This document shows positions 7,275-16,000 of a stretch of 64,000 nucleotides of DNA, in pieces. This DNA comes from Oceanidesulfovibrio marinus (GTDB taxonomy: Bacteria > Desulfobacterota > Desulfovibrionia > Desulfovibrionales > Desulfovibrionaceae). The notes under the pieces were generated by a model. The model was not told where the DNA came from. It worked only from the letters and a program-made list of their open reading frames with translations, and did no database searches. Made by a program: the position numbers and the translations under genes. The DNA is taken from the NCBI RefSeq assembly GCF_013085545.1, contig NZ_CP039543.1, forward strand, positions 496,001-560,000. The letters are read 5' to 3'. Positions within the stretch are counted from its first letter, which is position 1; every line of letters starts with the position of its first letter.

Positions 7275-8621
7275 TTACGAAAGTTTGTCGCACCAGGCCT
7301 GGGCTGCGACCTGGACCGGATCCCACGGGCTGGACAGGGGCGGCGTGTAGCTGAGGTCCATGGCTGTGAGCTCGTCCACGCGCTGTCCGGCATGGATAGC
7401 GGCGGCGCAGATGTCCACGCGCTTGGCGACCTCGGCCCGGCGGCTGCCCACGATCTGCGCGCCGAGGAGCGCGCCGGTCTGTGGATTGCCGGTGATGCGT
7501 ACGTGCATGGGCGTGGCTCCGGGGTAGTACGCCTTGTGGTCCGTGCACTCCACGTCCACGCTGCGGGCCGGGACGCTGTGTAAGGTTGCGTCATGGTCGT
7601 TGAGCCCGGTGCGGGCGATGACCAGGTCGAAGACTTTCACGGCCTGGGTGCCCAGGGTGCCGGCATAGTGCGCGTCGCCGCCCACGGCGTTTTCTCCGGC
7701 AATGCGGCCCTGCTTGTGCGCTGTGGTGCCGAGGGGCAGATAGACAGTTTTGCCCAGCAGCCGGTGGTATGTCTCCACGCAGTCGCCGGCGGCGTACAGG
7801 CCGGGCACGCCGGTTTCCATGCGCTGGTTCACGGCGATGGCCTTGCCTGCGCCAAGGGATGCGCCCGCGCCCTGGGCAAGGTCGGTGCTCGGTGTTGCGC
7901 CGGTGGCCACCAGGACCATGTCGCCGTACGCCTCCACACCGCGGCCCAGAACGAGCAGGCCCGAGCCTTCCTGCTGGATGGACTCCACGGCCACGCCGCT
8001 GAATATGGAGACGCCGTGGCGCACAAGCTCCTGCGCGATGAGCGAGCCCATGTCCTCGTCCACGGTCTTGAGCACGCTGGGGGAACGGCCGGCCAGGAAA
8101 ACCTTGATTCCCCGCCGGGTCAGCGCGTCGGCCATCTCCAGGCCGATGTACCCGCTGCCCACGATGACGGCGGATCGCGGCTCCCGTTTCTCGATGAACT
8201 CGCGAATCGCCAGACCGTCTTCCATCCAGCGCATGGTGAACACGCCTGGCAGGTGGAGCCCTTCGATGGGCGGCCTGAGCGATTCGGCGCCCGTGGCGAC
8301 CAGGCAGGCGTCGTATTCCAGGATATCTTCGTGGCCGGCTGGATTCACGGTCGTAACGGTTCTGGCCTGCGGATCGATACGCGTGGCCGTCGTGCCGGTG
8401 CGGATGCGGATGCCGGCGGCAAGAAGCTCTGCCCGCGTGCGGTGTGCGAGCATGGACGGCTCGGGCGTCTCGCCGCTGACCAGGAAGGGCAGGCCGCAGA
8501 TGGAGTAGTTGGGGTAATCGTCCTTGAGCAGCAGGGTCACGTCCGCCGCGTCGTCCAGTTGCCGGGCGCGGAGCGCGGCGCTGATGCCGGCATCGCTGCC
8601 GCCGATGATGAGGAATCGCAT
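7275..8621 (-). CDS. FAD-dependent pyridine nucleotide-disulfide oxidoreductase (CoA-disulfide/persulfide reductase type)
   Basis: Flavoprotein of 448 residues. The N-terminal FAD site is FLIIGGSDAGISAALRAR (about 3-20). The redox-active single Cys42 lies in NYSICGLPF, the arrangement of CoA-disulfide reductase, NADH oxidase and NADH peroxidase. The NAD(P)H site is VIVGSGYIGLEMADAL, and the second FAD segment is GLYAAGDCVE. The C-terminal dimerisation domain ends MDLSYTPPLSSPWDPV, typical of the CoA-disulfide reductase branch. Unlike Npsr-type persulfide reductases it has no fused rhodanese domain; a separate exported rhodanese is encoded 97 bp downstream. Exact substrate (CoA disulfide, CoA persulfide, O2) cannot be read from sequence. 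Confidence 0.88.
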   Translation of the reverse strand: MRFLIIGGSDAGISAALRARQLDDAADVTLLLKDDYPNYSICGLPFLVSGETPEPSMLAHRTRAELLAAGIRIRTGTTATRIDPQARTVTTVNPAGHEDILEYDACLVATGAESLRPPIEGLHLPGVFTMRWMEDGLAIREFIEKREPRSAVIVGSGYIGLEMADALTRRGIKVFLAGRSPSVLKTVDEDMGSLIAQELVRHGVSIFSGVAVESIQQEGSGLLVLGRGVEAYGDMVLVATGATPSTDLAQGAGASLGAGKAIAVNQRMETGVPGLYAAGDCVETYHRLLGKTVYLPLGTTAHKQGRIAGENAVGGDAHYAGTLGTQAVKVFDLVIARTGLNDHDATLHSVPARSVDVECTDHKAYYPGATPMHVRITGNPQTGALLGAQIVGSRRAEVAKRVDICAAAIHAGQRVDELTAMDLSYTPPLSSPWDPVQVAAQAWCDKLS

Positions 8622-9092
8622 GGGCGTTGCCTTGCCAAACGTTAGGGGGAAATAACCGGGCGGCGCTATCCACGCCTCCGGAGTCCTGTCTGTACCGAGG
8701 CCCGCACCAGACCGCGACGTCCTGTGCGAGCCGTCTGATAGTGTCGCGGATTACGCAAGTTTATGCGAGCGTTTCTTTGTCCGGGTGCCGCGGTATCAAG
8801 CCTGGCGCGGCGGATTTGACCACGGAAGCGGCTTCCACACCCAGAGAGTCTGGGGGCGTCCGTTTGGCAAGCGGATGGGTCAAGTTGATTCTCTGTTACA
8901 GGAGTCACTTGTTCGTCACGCGGAGTTGGCGGTCGGGTACGCGATGAACCTGCAAAAATGCTTGCCTGGTAATAATTGAGTGCAATATAGTGGATGCCAA
9001 AGAGGCGGGGAATACCCACTCATATGTTGTTTGTCTCGCAAGGAATGTGGAACGCCTTACGCGGCGGTGAACTCCAAAGAAAGGAGGGGCTC
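8622..9092. other. Intergenic region, 471 bp, no gene seen
   Basis: Divergent spacer between the flavoprotein gene and the small gene at 9093. No convincing coding sequence or RNA gene was found; short open frames here lack ribosome sites and recognisable composition. The only supported element is the promoter at 8962-8991. Confidence 0.5.
8962..8991 (+). promoter_or_regulatory. Predicted sigma-70 promoter for the 79-residue protein gene
   Basis: TTGCCT (8962-8967), an 18-bp spacer and TATAGT (8986-8991), about 100 bp before the start codon at 9093. Consensus match only. Confidence 0.4.
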
Positions 9093-9332
9093 ATGGAGTA
9101 CACGGAATCCGACATCCCGGTTGAGATCAAGCATGGAGAGTATTTGATTCTTGGCGACGGCGCCTATCTGCGCTGGGAATCCAACGGGGAGGCCAAGAAC
9201 GTCTTCCTAGGGTCAGGGTTCGAGGCCGACACGGAAATCTTTCCCGGCAACACCTGGGAGTTCAGCAACAGCGGCAAGAAGTACAGGCTGACCGCCAAGT
9301 TCGAGGACGCGCTGCTGGTCGAACAAATCTGA
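9093..9332 (+). CDS. Small conserved-looking protein of unknown function
   Basis: Protein of 79 residues, acidic, without signal peptide or membrane helix. It is rich in alternating polar and aromatic residues suggesting a small beta-barrel (for example EYLILGDGAYLRW and TWEFSNSGKKYRLTAKF). I do not recognise the family. The start is chosen because AGGAGG sits 6 nt upstream; the 33 codons before it in the same frame have no ribosome site. It is a single-gene unit with its own predicted promoter and a strong terminator 20 nt after the stop, so it is probably expressed. Confidence 0.7.
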   Translation: MEYTESDIPVEIKHGEYLILGDGAYLRWESNGEAKNVFLGSGFEADTEIFPGNTWEFSNSGKKYRLTAKFEDALLVEQI

Positions 9333-9352
9333 AGCGTGAATCGCCATACGCA

Positions 9353-9394
9353 AAAGCCCACGGTCCTTTCTGCGGATCGTGGGCTTTTTGGCGT
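9353..9394 (+). terminator. Rho-independent terminator
   Basis: AAAAGCCCACGGTCC pairs with GGATCGTGGGCTTTT across a short loop, and the descending arm ends in TTTTT. It follows the 79-residue protein gene and may also serve the convergent SDR gene. Confidence 0.85.
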
Positions 9395-9413
9395 GCAGGG
9401 GGGCGGAGGCACC

Positions 9414-10013
9414 TTAATCCGTGGGCTGGATCACTGCGCCGTTGGCGTCGCCCTCCACGGATTGCAGGTACATCTGGGCCACGTCCTTGGCCGTCATGCC
9501 GCTGGAGGAGTCCATGCCCATGCGTTCCATGGTCTCCTTGATCCATCCAGGACTGACCGCGTTGATGCGGCGGCCGCCGGTCATCTCCAGGGCCGCGGCG
9601 CGGGCGAATGAGTTGACGGCGCCGTTGACGAATGCGACGGCCGCCGTGCCGGGGATGGGCTTGTCGGCCAGCACGCCGCTGGTCAGGGTGATGGAGCCCT
9701 TGTCCGACAGTCGGCGCAGAGCAGTCAGGGCCGCGTCCAGCTGTCCGAGCAGCTTGCTGCGCACGCCCACCATGAGCTGCTCGTGGCCGAGCTTGTTCAG
9801 CGGCGCAAAAGCGGCGTCGCCAGCCGCGATGACCACGTGATCAAAGGGGTCGGTGTTGTCGAAGAAGCTCTCGATGGAAGCCAGGTCCGTCATGTCCATG
9901 GGCGGAGTGGATTTGCGCGAGACCGGGACAACGTCGTAGCGATCTTGCATGGCGGCCACGATGTTCGAGCCGATGAGGCCCGTGCCGCCGATGACGATGA
10001 CTCGTTGTGCCAT
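9414..10013 (-). CDS. Atypical short-chain dehydrogenase lacking the YxxxK catalytic pair
   Basis: SDR-fold protein of 199 residues. It has the nucleotide-binding loop VIGGTGLIGSNIV (about 7-19) and the SDR C-terminal signature RINAVSPGWI. The catalytic Ser is present in TLTSGVLAD, but the Tyr-x-x-x-Lys pair is missing: the aligned segment reads AFVNGAVNSF, with Phe for Tyr and Ala for Lys. This is the pattern of the small Lin1944-like SDR subgroup, annotated as lacking the standard active site. It may bind NAD(P) without classical dehydrogenase chemistry or use other residues. It is a single gene; no partner suggests a substrate. Confidence 0.82.
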   Translation of the reverse strand: MAQRVIVIGGTGLIGSNIVAAMQDRYDVVPVSRKSTPPMDMTDLASIESFFDNTDPFDHVVIAAGDAAFAPLNKLGHEQLMVGVRSKLLGQLDAALTALRRLSDKGSITLTSGVLADKPIPGTAAVAFVNGAVNSFARAAALEMTGGRRINAVSPGWIKETMERMGMDSSSGMTAKDVAQMYLQSVEGDANGAVIQPTD

Positions 10014-10352
10014 GTGTCGTCTCCTTGCGGGGAAGGTTTTGGGATCAGTGCGGGATAATACCGCAATCCCCGGGCCGGTCCAACCCTGCGGCGGAAGATT
10101 TCGTAAAGGTCTTCAGCGGGGGCTTCTGCAAAGAATTCTGGAGCCGCATCCGATGCGGCAGAAGCAAGGCCCCGGAACAATCCACTCTTCCACAGGTTCC
10201 GTTGCCTAGCCTGCAGGGGCGTGGTAGTTTTTCGGGATGATCGCTCCTGGCGTCATACGCCAGGGCGGGTTGAGCGAAAACGGACAACAAGAAACGAATG
10301 GCAATGCGGAACGATACTTATTTCGCCCACGCGAGGGCTGCAGACGCCAAAG
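10014..10352. other. Intergenic region, about 340 bp; one perfect inverted repeat
   Basis: No gene is supported between the SDR gene and the tRNA terminator. The only visible structure is the inverted repeat CCTGGCGT-CAT-ACGCCAGG at 10246-10264, with no T-run; it could be an operator or chance. Confidence 0.4.
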
Positions 10353-10383
10353 AAAAAGGGACCTGCGATTTCTCGCAAGTCCC
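10353..10383 (-). terminator. Rho-independent terminator of the tRNA-Lys gene
   Basis: On the minus strand a GGGACTTGCGA / TCGCAGGTCCC stem is followed by TTTTTCTTT, starting 12 nt after the tRNA 3' end. Confidence 0.85.
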
Positions 10384-10394
10384 TGGAATATCTC

Positions 10395-10470
10395 TGGTGG
10401 GCCATCAAGGAGTCGAACCTTGAACCAACGGATTAAGAGTCCGCTGCTCTGCCAATTGAGCTAATGGCCC
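10395..10470 (-). tRNA. tRNA-Lys (anticodon CUU)
   Basis: A 76-nt cloverleaf on the minus strand. The acceptor stem is GGGCCAT/ATGGCCC, the D-arm is TAGCTCAATTGGCAGAGCA, and the anticodon loop CTCTTAA has anticodon CTT. The T-arm is GGTTCAAGGTTCGACTCC-like, and the 3' CCA is encoded. A terminator follows. It is transcribed divergently from dsbD. Confidence 0.95.
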
Positions 10471-10523
10471 GTGCTGAGGAAGAGACTTTTAGAGAGTCAT
10501 CGCCGATCTGTCAAGGAAAAGTC

Positions 10524-12389
10524 ATGAAAAAAATTTTTATTTTGTCGATAGTCGTGTTCTGGGCGCTGCTGGCGCCGCTTGCGGGCAGTTCCAGCGCTCT
10601 GATGCGGGCGCCTGTGGAGGCGCGTTGGGAGCTGTTTTCACGCTCCGGCGGCGACCTTCTCGGCGTGCTCGTGGTCACGCCCGAGGACGGCTCCTACATA
10701 TACGGCCACAAAAAGGGTCCCACAGGCCTGCCCACCAAGCTCAGCGTCACCACCCAGCCCCAGGGGCTGGCCGGCGATGTGGTCTACCCTCCGGGTATCA
10801 AGAAGCCAGACGCCTTCAATCCCGACCTCATTGTGCCGGTGTACCACGAGGAAACGCGGCTCTTCGTGTCTTTGCGCGCGCCGAAGGACGGCGGCGAGCT
10901 TGCCCTCTCCGGCCAGCTGGAAGGACTGGCCTGCACGGACAAGGCGTGCTTTCCGCTGAAGAAAACGGTGAATGCGACATTCCCGGAGACGTCCGCCATG
11001 GCCGCGGCCTCGGAGCAACCGTGGTGGGCCAAGGCCGAACCGCTGCTGCAGGCGGCCGGAGCAAAGCCGCTGGAAGCGGGAGCGCCCACGCCGGCGCCGG
11101 CCCCGGACCATCCCCAGGCTGAGACGGCGGCCGAAACCGTTGCCGCTGCGCCGGTCGTGGCCTGGGACTTCACCCCGCGCTACATGGAGCCGCAGCTCGA
11201 AGTGACCTCGCTGGCCAAGGCAATGATCCTGGCCCTGCTCGCCGGGCTACTGCTCAACGTCATGCCGTGCGTTCTGCCGGTGGTGAGCCTGAAGCTCTCG
11301 GCTGTCGTGGCGGTCTCGTCCATGGACTCCCACGGCGAGCGGCGGCGCTTTTTCCGTGAGCACAACATCTTTTTCGCGGCCGGCATTCTGGTCTACTTCC
11401 TCTTCCTGGGCCTTGTGCTGGGCTCTCTGGGCATGGCCTGGGGCGAGCTGTTCCAGAGCCAGAAGCTCGTGCTCTTTCTCGCGCTCTTTGTCTTTGCCAT
11501 GGGCCTCAGCTTGTTCGGCGTGTACGACCTGCCCATAGTGGACCTGAAAGCCACCCGCGGCATGGATCAGAACCCCAGGAGCCAAGCGTTTTTCACCGGG
11601 CTCATGGCCACGCTGCTGGCCACGCCGTGCAGCGGGCCGTTTCTGGGCGGCGTGCTGGGCTGGGTGCTTTCCCAGGGCGCGACGCACATCGTGCTGGTCT
11701 TCCTGTCCATCGGCGTGGGCATGTCGCTGCCGTATCTGCTGATGGCTGTCTGGCCGCGGCTGGTGCGCTACTTCCCCAAGCCCGGCCACTGGAACATCCA
11801 GCTGGAGCGCATCGTGGGCTTCTTTCTCATGGCCACCACGGTCTACCTGCTTGGCATTCTCTCCGAGGAGCTGCAGACGCGGGCGCTGGTCGCCGTGCTG
11901 ATCACCGGCGCCGGTGCGTGGATATGGGGGCAGTGGACCTCGCTCTCCGACTCCCCCAGGCGGCGGCTCTTCGTCCGTACGGTGGCCATTCTCGTGGTGG
12001 CGTGCGGCGTGGCCTGGACAATCTACCCGCGGCAGAACATCCGCTGGCCCGAGATCGATCTGGCCGAGTTCAACGCGAACTTGGGCGAGCAGACCATGAT
12101 GCTGGACTTCACGGCGGACTGGTGCCCCAACTGCAAGGCGCTGGAGGCCACGGTGCTGACGGACTCCACCGTGCAGCGCTGGGAGCGCCGCTACGGCCTG
12201 CGTTTCTACAAGGTGGACCTGACCCTGCGCGATCCGGGCGAGATGGATCTGCTGGCCGCGCTGGGCAGCAAGTCCATACCGGTGGTGGCCGTGTTCCCCA
12301 AGGGCGACAAGTCCGGCAGTCCGATCGTGCTGCGCGACCTTTTCACCAAGGCGCAGATGGAAGATGCGCTGAAGACGCATCTGCAATAA
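10524..12389 (+). CDS. dsbD: Thiol:disulfide interchange protein DsbD
   Basis: Inner-membrane reductant transporter of 621 residues that carries electrons from cytoplasmic thioredoxin to periplasmic thiols. A signal peptide leads to the periplasmic alpha-type domain (about 30-155) with the cysteine pair C137/C142 in CTDKACF. The membrane domain (about 230-500, eight helices) has its redox cysteines in NVMPCVLPVV (C249) and LATPCSGPF (C369). The C-terminal thioredoxin-like domain has the active site WCPNC (C534/C537). All three redox pairs are intact. A linker of Ala/Pro (about 175-210) separates the first two parts. The start at 10524 is preferred over the longer frame because AAGGA precedes it and the signal peptide begins there. 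Confidence 0.93.
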   Translation: MKKIFILSIVVFWALLAPLAGSSSALMRAPVEARWELFSRSGGDLLGVLVVTPEDGSYIYGHKKGPTGLPTKLSVTTQPQGLAGDVVYPPGIKKPDAFNPDLIVPVYHEETRLFVSLRAPKDGGELALSGQLEGLACTDKACFPLKKTVNATFPETSAMAAASEQPWWAKAEPLLQAAGAKPLEAGAPTPAPAPDHPQAETAAETVAAAPVVAWDFTPRYMEPQLEVTSLAKAMILALLAGLLLNVMPCVLPVVSLKLSAVVAVSSMDSHGERRRFFREHNIFFAAGILVYFLFLGLVLGSLGMAWGELFQSQKLVLFLALFVFAMGLSLFGVYDLPIVDLKATRGMDQNPRSQAFFTGLMATLLATPCSGPFLGGVLGWVLSQGATHIVLVFLSIGVGMSLPYLLMAVWPRLVRYFPKPGHWNIQLERIVGFFLMATTVYLLGILSEELQTRALVAVLITGAGAWIWGQWTSLSDSPRRRLFVRTVAILVVACGVAWTIYPRQNIRWPEIDLAEFNANLGEQTMMLDFTADWCPNCKALEATVLTDSTVQRWERRYGLRFYKVDLTLRDPGEMDLLAALGSKSIPVVAVFPKGDKSGSPIVLRDLFTKAQMEDALKTHLQ

Positions 12390-12563
12390 CAACCGCACCA
12401 CGGAGCGGCGGGCCGGGCTGGAACGTCCGGTCCGCTGCAATGTGTGGAATCTCGCAAACTCCCAGATAGATATGATGGATGGCGCGCCAGGGGCGCGTAG
12501 CAGACGCCCAGGGCGGAAGAGGGCGGCGGTGGGTCTGTGCGGCCCGCGTCGTAGTGGGCAGGA

Positions 12564-13583
12564 TCAGCCCAGGACGACCTTGTTCCGGCCCAGCTCCTTG
12601 GCGCGGTAAAGCGCCCGGTCTGCGCGGAGCATGAACTCTTCCAGCGAGATGAGCGAGGCTTCCGTAACGGCCACGCCGATGGAGATGGTCAGATGAATGT
12701 GGTAGGTGCGCGGCGCGGCGTCCGGCTCGTCGTCAAGTACAGGATTTTTCCTGGACACTTCGTCCAGCGTGAACGTCGCCTCATCAATGGACTCCCGCAG
12801 GCGCTCCGCCACGGCCATGGCCTCTTCCTCCGTGGTCTCGGGCAGAACCAGGGCGAACTCCTCGCCGCCGATGCGGCCAAAGATGTCCACGTCGCGGAGC
12901 TGCTTCTGGCAGGCCTCGGCCAGGGTGCACAGGGCTCTGTCGCCCACGAAGTGGCCGTAGGTGTCGTTGATGTCCTTGAAGTGGTCGGCGTCCAGAAAGA
13001 GCATGGCGATGGGCCGCTCGTAGCGGGTGGCGCGGCTCAGCTCCCTGGCCGCGACCTCCATGAAGTGCCGGCGGTTGTAGATGCCGGTGAGCTCGTCGCG
13101 GATGGCCAGCTCCTTGAGTCGGTTGTTGGCCTGGCGCAGCCGTCCGGCCATGTCCAGCAGCTCGCGCTCCCGCGCCTTGCGGTTCTCGGTTTCCTCTTTC
13201 AGACGGAGGCTGGAGCGCACGCGTGCGCGCAGCTCCACAGGGTCCACAGGCTTGCGCAGAAAGTCCGTTGCGCCGGCGCGGAAGGCCCGCTCCAGGGCGG
13301 CGGTGTTGTCGTCTGCGGTGACGATGACAACGGGGATGTCATTCAGGTGCGTGGCGCCGCGGATGATACGCGTGGCCTCGATGCCGTCCACGCCAGGCAG
13401 GTGCAGATCCATGAGCACGAGATCAACATCGGACTCCACGGCTTCGAGGTCTCTGCACTGGAGGATGTCGAAGGCTTCCTGGGCGTTGGAGGCCTCGGTG
13501 ATGTCGTAGTGGCCGGCGCTGCGAAGAATGGTCGTAAGGATGAGGCGCGAGCCCTCGGAATCGTCGATGATGAGTATTCGCAC
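12564..13583 (-). CDS. Response regulator diguanylate cyclase (REC-GGDEF)
   Basis: Signalling protein of 339 residues that should make cyclic di-GMP when phosphorylated. The receiver domain (about 1-125) has Asp59 in LVLMDLHLPG and the conserved Lys in FLRKPVDP. A coiled linker (about 128-160) joins it to a GGDEF domain with the active site GGEEF (239-243). An inhibitory site RDVD (R230-D233) stands five residues upstream, so product feedback inhibition is expected. The domain contains a short insertion (VSRKNPVLDDEPDAAPR) before the last strands. No kinase is adjacent, so its input is unknown. PleD- and WspR-type regulators have this arrangement. Confidence 0.93.
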   Translation of the reverse strand: MRILIIDDSEGSRLILTTILRSAGHYDITEASNAQEAFDILQCRDLEAVESDVDLVLMDLHLPGVDGIEATRIIRGATHLNDIPVVIVTADDNTAALERAFRAGATDFLRKPVDPVELRARVRSSLRLKEETENRKARERELLDMAGRLRQANNRLKELAIRDELTGIYNRRHFMEVAARELSRATRYERPIAMLFLDADHFKDINDTYGHFVGDRALCTLAEACQKQLRDVDIFGRIGGEEFALVLPETTEEEAMAVAERLRESIDEATFTLDEVSRKNPVLDDEPDAAPRTYHIHLTISIGVAVTEASLISLEEFMLRADRALYRAKELGRNKVVLG

Positions 13584-13707
13584 GGTGTTTCGTTTATTGA
13601 ACCGCTGTCATGGTAAAAAGTGTAAAGAACACGGCGCAATGACGTATCCTTGGAAAATCATTGGCTCCCATCGTATGCAATGTCAATGAGAATGTAACTC
13701 TGTCATG

Positions 13708-14928
13708 CTATTCCAGACAGATGATCTCGTAACGATCGCCCGTGATGCAGACGCCGCCATTGGCCGTGATCTCGAAGGTGTTTTCCACGCCGACCATGCC
13801 GAGGCCTTCGATGCCTATCTTCGGCTCCAGGGCGAAGACCATGCCTTCCTCGAAGGGCGCGTCAAAGCCCTTGGCGATGACCGGCCACTCGTCGACAAGC
13901 AGTCCGATGGAGTGGCCGAGGAAGGGCACCTTGTTCGAGCCCAGGGCCATGAACCCTTCGGCAAAGCCGGCCTTCTCGGCCATCTGCAGGCTTGTGGCGT
14001 AAATCTCGGAAGGTATTCCGCCCGGACGCAGGTTCTCGGCCGCGTACTGCTGCACCTGCACGCACAGGTCGTGCGCCCGCGCCACCGTGTCGGGAATGCT
14101 CGCCCGCGTTCCGGACCAGTACACCTGTGTCTTGTCGGTCTGGTAGCCTTCCAGACAGAAACCGATGTCGCACGCCAGGGGTTCGTTCTGCTTCCACACA
14201 GCCCCGGCATAGCCCATGTACGGCACGGCCGGATGCTCGCCAATGAGACCCACGGGACCATTGAAGTGGCTGGGATAGTTGGCGCTTTCACCAGCGGCCA
14301 CGTGGCCCAGGAAGATGTCCTGGTCGGACATGCGCAGGTTGCCGGAGTGGCCGAGCTCGAAGAACACCTCCCATGCCTTGTGGGAGATCTCCCGCTCGCT
14401 CATGCCGGCGTGAATCCTGCCCGGGAGCATCTGGTAGAGCGATTGGTAATGGCGCGCGCCGGCCAGGCGCAGCTTGGTGAGCTCCCACTCGGTCTTCACG
14501 GAGCGGGCGCGGTTCAGGGCCAGGTCCCCATTGCAGAACTCCACGTCGGGGAGGCGGGAGGTGAGCAGCTGCGCCAGGCTCCACGTCAGGCCGGACATCT
14601 CGGCCCCGCATACTTTGCCGAGGGGGCTGCCGGCCTCCCTGCACAGGTCCGCGAGCTGGGAAAAGGAGCGGTACTCCAGGATGTTCTGAAGCGAAGACTC
14701 CAGCCGGGCGCGCTCCACGCCGCGCCGCAGCAGCAGCACCGGCTCGCCGTCCTGCGGCAGCCACAGCACGCCTGCTCCCAGGGTACCGGCCAGGTAGTAT
14801 AGGTTCAGGCGGGAGAAGACGAGCAGGCCCTCGGCTTTGGGGCAGATATCGGCTAGCGCCGTGCGTACCCGGTGTTGCCGCAGGGCGAGCTCTTCCGCGT
14901 CTATGCGTTCAGCAGGCTTGAAAGTCAT
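13708..14928 (-). CDS. M24-family metallopeptidase (Xaa-Pro aminopeptidase-like)
   Basis: Cytoplasmic pita-bread peptidase of 406 residues. The N-terminal creatinase-type domain (about 15-150) is followed by the catalytic domain. The five metal ligands of the family can be matched: two Asp in ACDIGFCLEGYQTDKTQVY, His in PFLGHSIGL, Glu in FALEPKIG and Glu in VGVENTFEI. The conserved substrate His of the LGHVAAG region is also present. Such enzymes remove N-terminal residues next to proline or cleave related dipeptides; exact specificity is not visible. It is a single gene, separated from neighbours by more than 100 bp on each side. Confidence 0.88.
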   Translation of the reverse strand: MTFKPAERIDAEELALRQHRVRTALADICPKAEGLLVFSRLNLYYLAGTLGAGVLWLPQDGEPVLLLRRGVERARLESSLQNILEYRSFSQLADLCREAGSPLGKVCGAEMSGLTWSLAQLLTSRLPDVEFCNGDLALNRARSVKTEWELTKLRLAGARHYQSLYQMLPGRIHAGMSEREISHKAWEVFFELGHSGNLRMSDQDIFLGHVAAGESANYPSHFNGPVGLIGEHPAVPYMGYAGAVWKQNEPLACDIGFCLEGYQTDKTQVYWSGTRASIPDTVARAHDLCVQVQQYAAENLRPGGIPSEIYATSLQMAEKAGFAEGFMALGSNKVPFLGHSIGLLVDEWPVIAKGFDAPFEEGMVFALEPKIGIEGLGMVGVENTFEITANGGVCITGDRYEIICLE

Positions 14929-15122
14929 AAGGAATCCGGTCGATTAGGGATTAAATGTAGTAGGATTAATAAATTGTTTAACAAAAACCTTGTAGGATAT
15001 CCGCGCAAGGAAGGCAATGCGGAGCGCATTCACCTGTGAGCCCGGCAGGTTGCGCACCGAAGGCGGCCAGTGTACTAGAAAAAAAGATCGACCGACGAAA
15101 CATATACCGTGCAGGGGCGGCC

Positions 15123-15533
15123 ATGTTGGATTTCAATAGCATCAAGGACATTCTGGCGCAGTCAAAGACCATCGCGGTCATCGGCGCCAAGGACAAGACA
15201 TCGCAACCCGTGGACATGGTGGGGCGCTACCTCATCTCCGCGGGCTTCAACGTCATACCCGTGCACCCCAAACGGCAGAATGTCTGGGGGCTCAAGACAT
15301 ATCCCAGCATCAAAGATGTCGAGGAACCCGTGGATATTGTTGATCTCTTTCGTGCCTCACAGTTCTGTCCGGACCACGCGCGGGAGGTGCTGCAGCTTGC
15401 ACAACCGCCCAAGCTGTTCTGGATGCAGAGCGGCATACGCAGCCCGGAAGCCGAAGAGCTCCTTGCCGGCACGCCCACTCAAGTGGTCTCCGACGAGTGT
15501 CTCATGGTCGTGCACAGGAGACTTTTTCGATGA
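15123..15533 (+). CDS. CoA-binding domain protein (YccU type)
   Basis: Rossmann-fold protein of 136 residues with the CoA-binding domain found in YccU and the N-terminus of succinyl-CoA synthetase alpha. Typical segments are SKTIAVIGAKDKTSQP, GFNVIPVHPKRQNVWGLKTYPSI and EPVDIVDLFR, followed by FWMQSGIRSPEAEELL. Small stand-alone members bind CoA, but their role is not known. The start at 15123 is where the domain begins; the extra 29 codons upstream have no supporting signal. The stop overlaps the start of the next gene (ATGA), so it is the first gene of a four-gene operon. Confidence 0.85.
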   Translation: MLDFNSIKDILAQSKTIAVIGAKDKTSQPVDMVGRYLISAGFNVIPVHPKRQNVWGLKTYPSIKDVEEPVDIVDLFRASQFCPDHAREVLQLAQPPKLFWMQSGIRSPEAEELLAGTPTQVVSDECLMVVHRRLFR

Positions 15534-15997
15534 GTCTGGAGGTTTTTGCCTGCGCCATGTGCGGACAGTGCTGCGAGGGTGAAGGCGGCATCGTGCTTTC
15601 CAGAAAGGACGCCGCGCGCCTGGCTGAGCACTTCGGCATGGCAGTGGAGGAGTTTCTTGCGCAGTACGCCATGGTCCAGGGGGGCAAGCACCACCTAGCG
15701 AGCAACGGCCAGGGGGCGTGCGTGTTCTATGAAAAGGACCGCGGCTGCGCCGTGCATCCTGCCCGGCCGGATGTGTGCCGCGCCTGGCCCTTCTTCCGCG
15801 GCAATCTTGTGGATGCCGGGAGCCTGGCCATGGCCAAGGAAGACTGCAAAGGAATCCGCAGGGATGTGACGTTCGCGGAGTTTCGCAGCAGCGGCGTGGC
15901 CTATCTCCGGGAAAAGGGGCTGGTGAGCTCGGACCCCGACGCCGGCAACGCCCTGAATCTCGATTTTTCAGAAGCAGACGGCGCAGACAAGGGTTAG
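15530..15997 (+). CDS. YkgJ-family cysteine cluster protein
   Basis: Protein of 155 residues of the YkgJ (UPF0153) family, presumed to bind zinc or an Fe-S cluster. The signature is visible in order: CAMCGQCCEGEGGIVLSRKD near the N-terminus, then CVFYEKDRGCAVHPARPDVCRAWPFF in the middle, and a late Cys (EDCKG). Family members occur next to many metabolic and modification genes, and function is unproven. The ATG overlaps the stop of the CoA-binding gene by 4 nt (ATGA), and the DnaJ-like gene starts 3 nt after its stop, so expression is coupled. A longer upstream frame is ignored. Confidence 0.85.
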   Translation: MSLEVFACAMCGQCCEGEGGIVLSRKDAARLAEHFGMAVEEFLAQYAMVQGGKHHLASNGQGACVFYEKDRGCAVHPARPDVCRAWPFFRGNLVDAGSLAMAKEDCKGIRRDVTFAEFRSSGVAYLREKGLVSSDPDAGNALNLDFSEADGADKG

Positions 15998-16000
15998 CGG

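Noticed and set aside
10246-10264. Perfect inverted repeat between SDR and tRNA-Lys as a terminator or operator
   Set aside because: No T-run and not next to a promoter; recorded only as a structure in the spacer.
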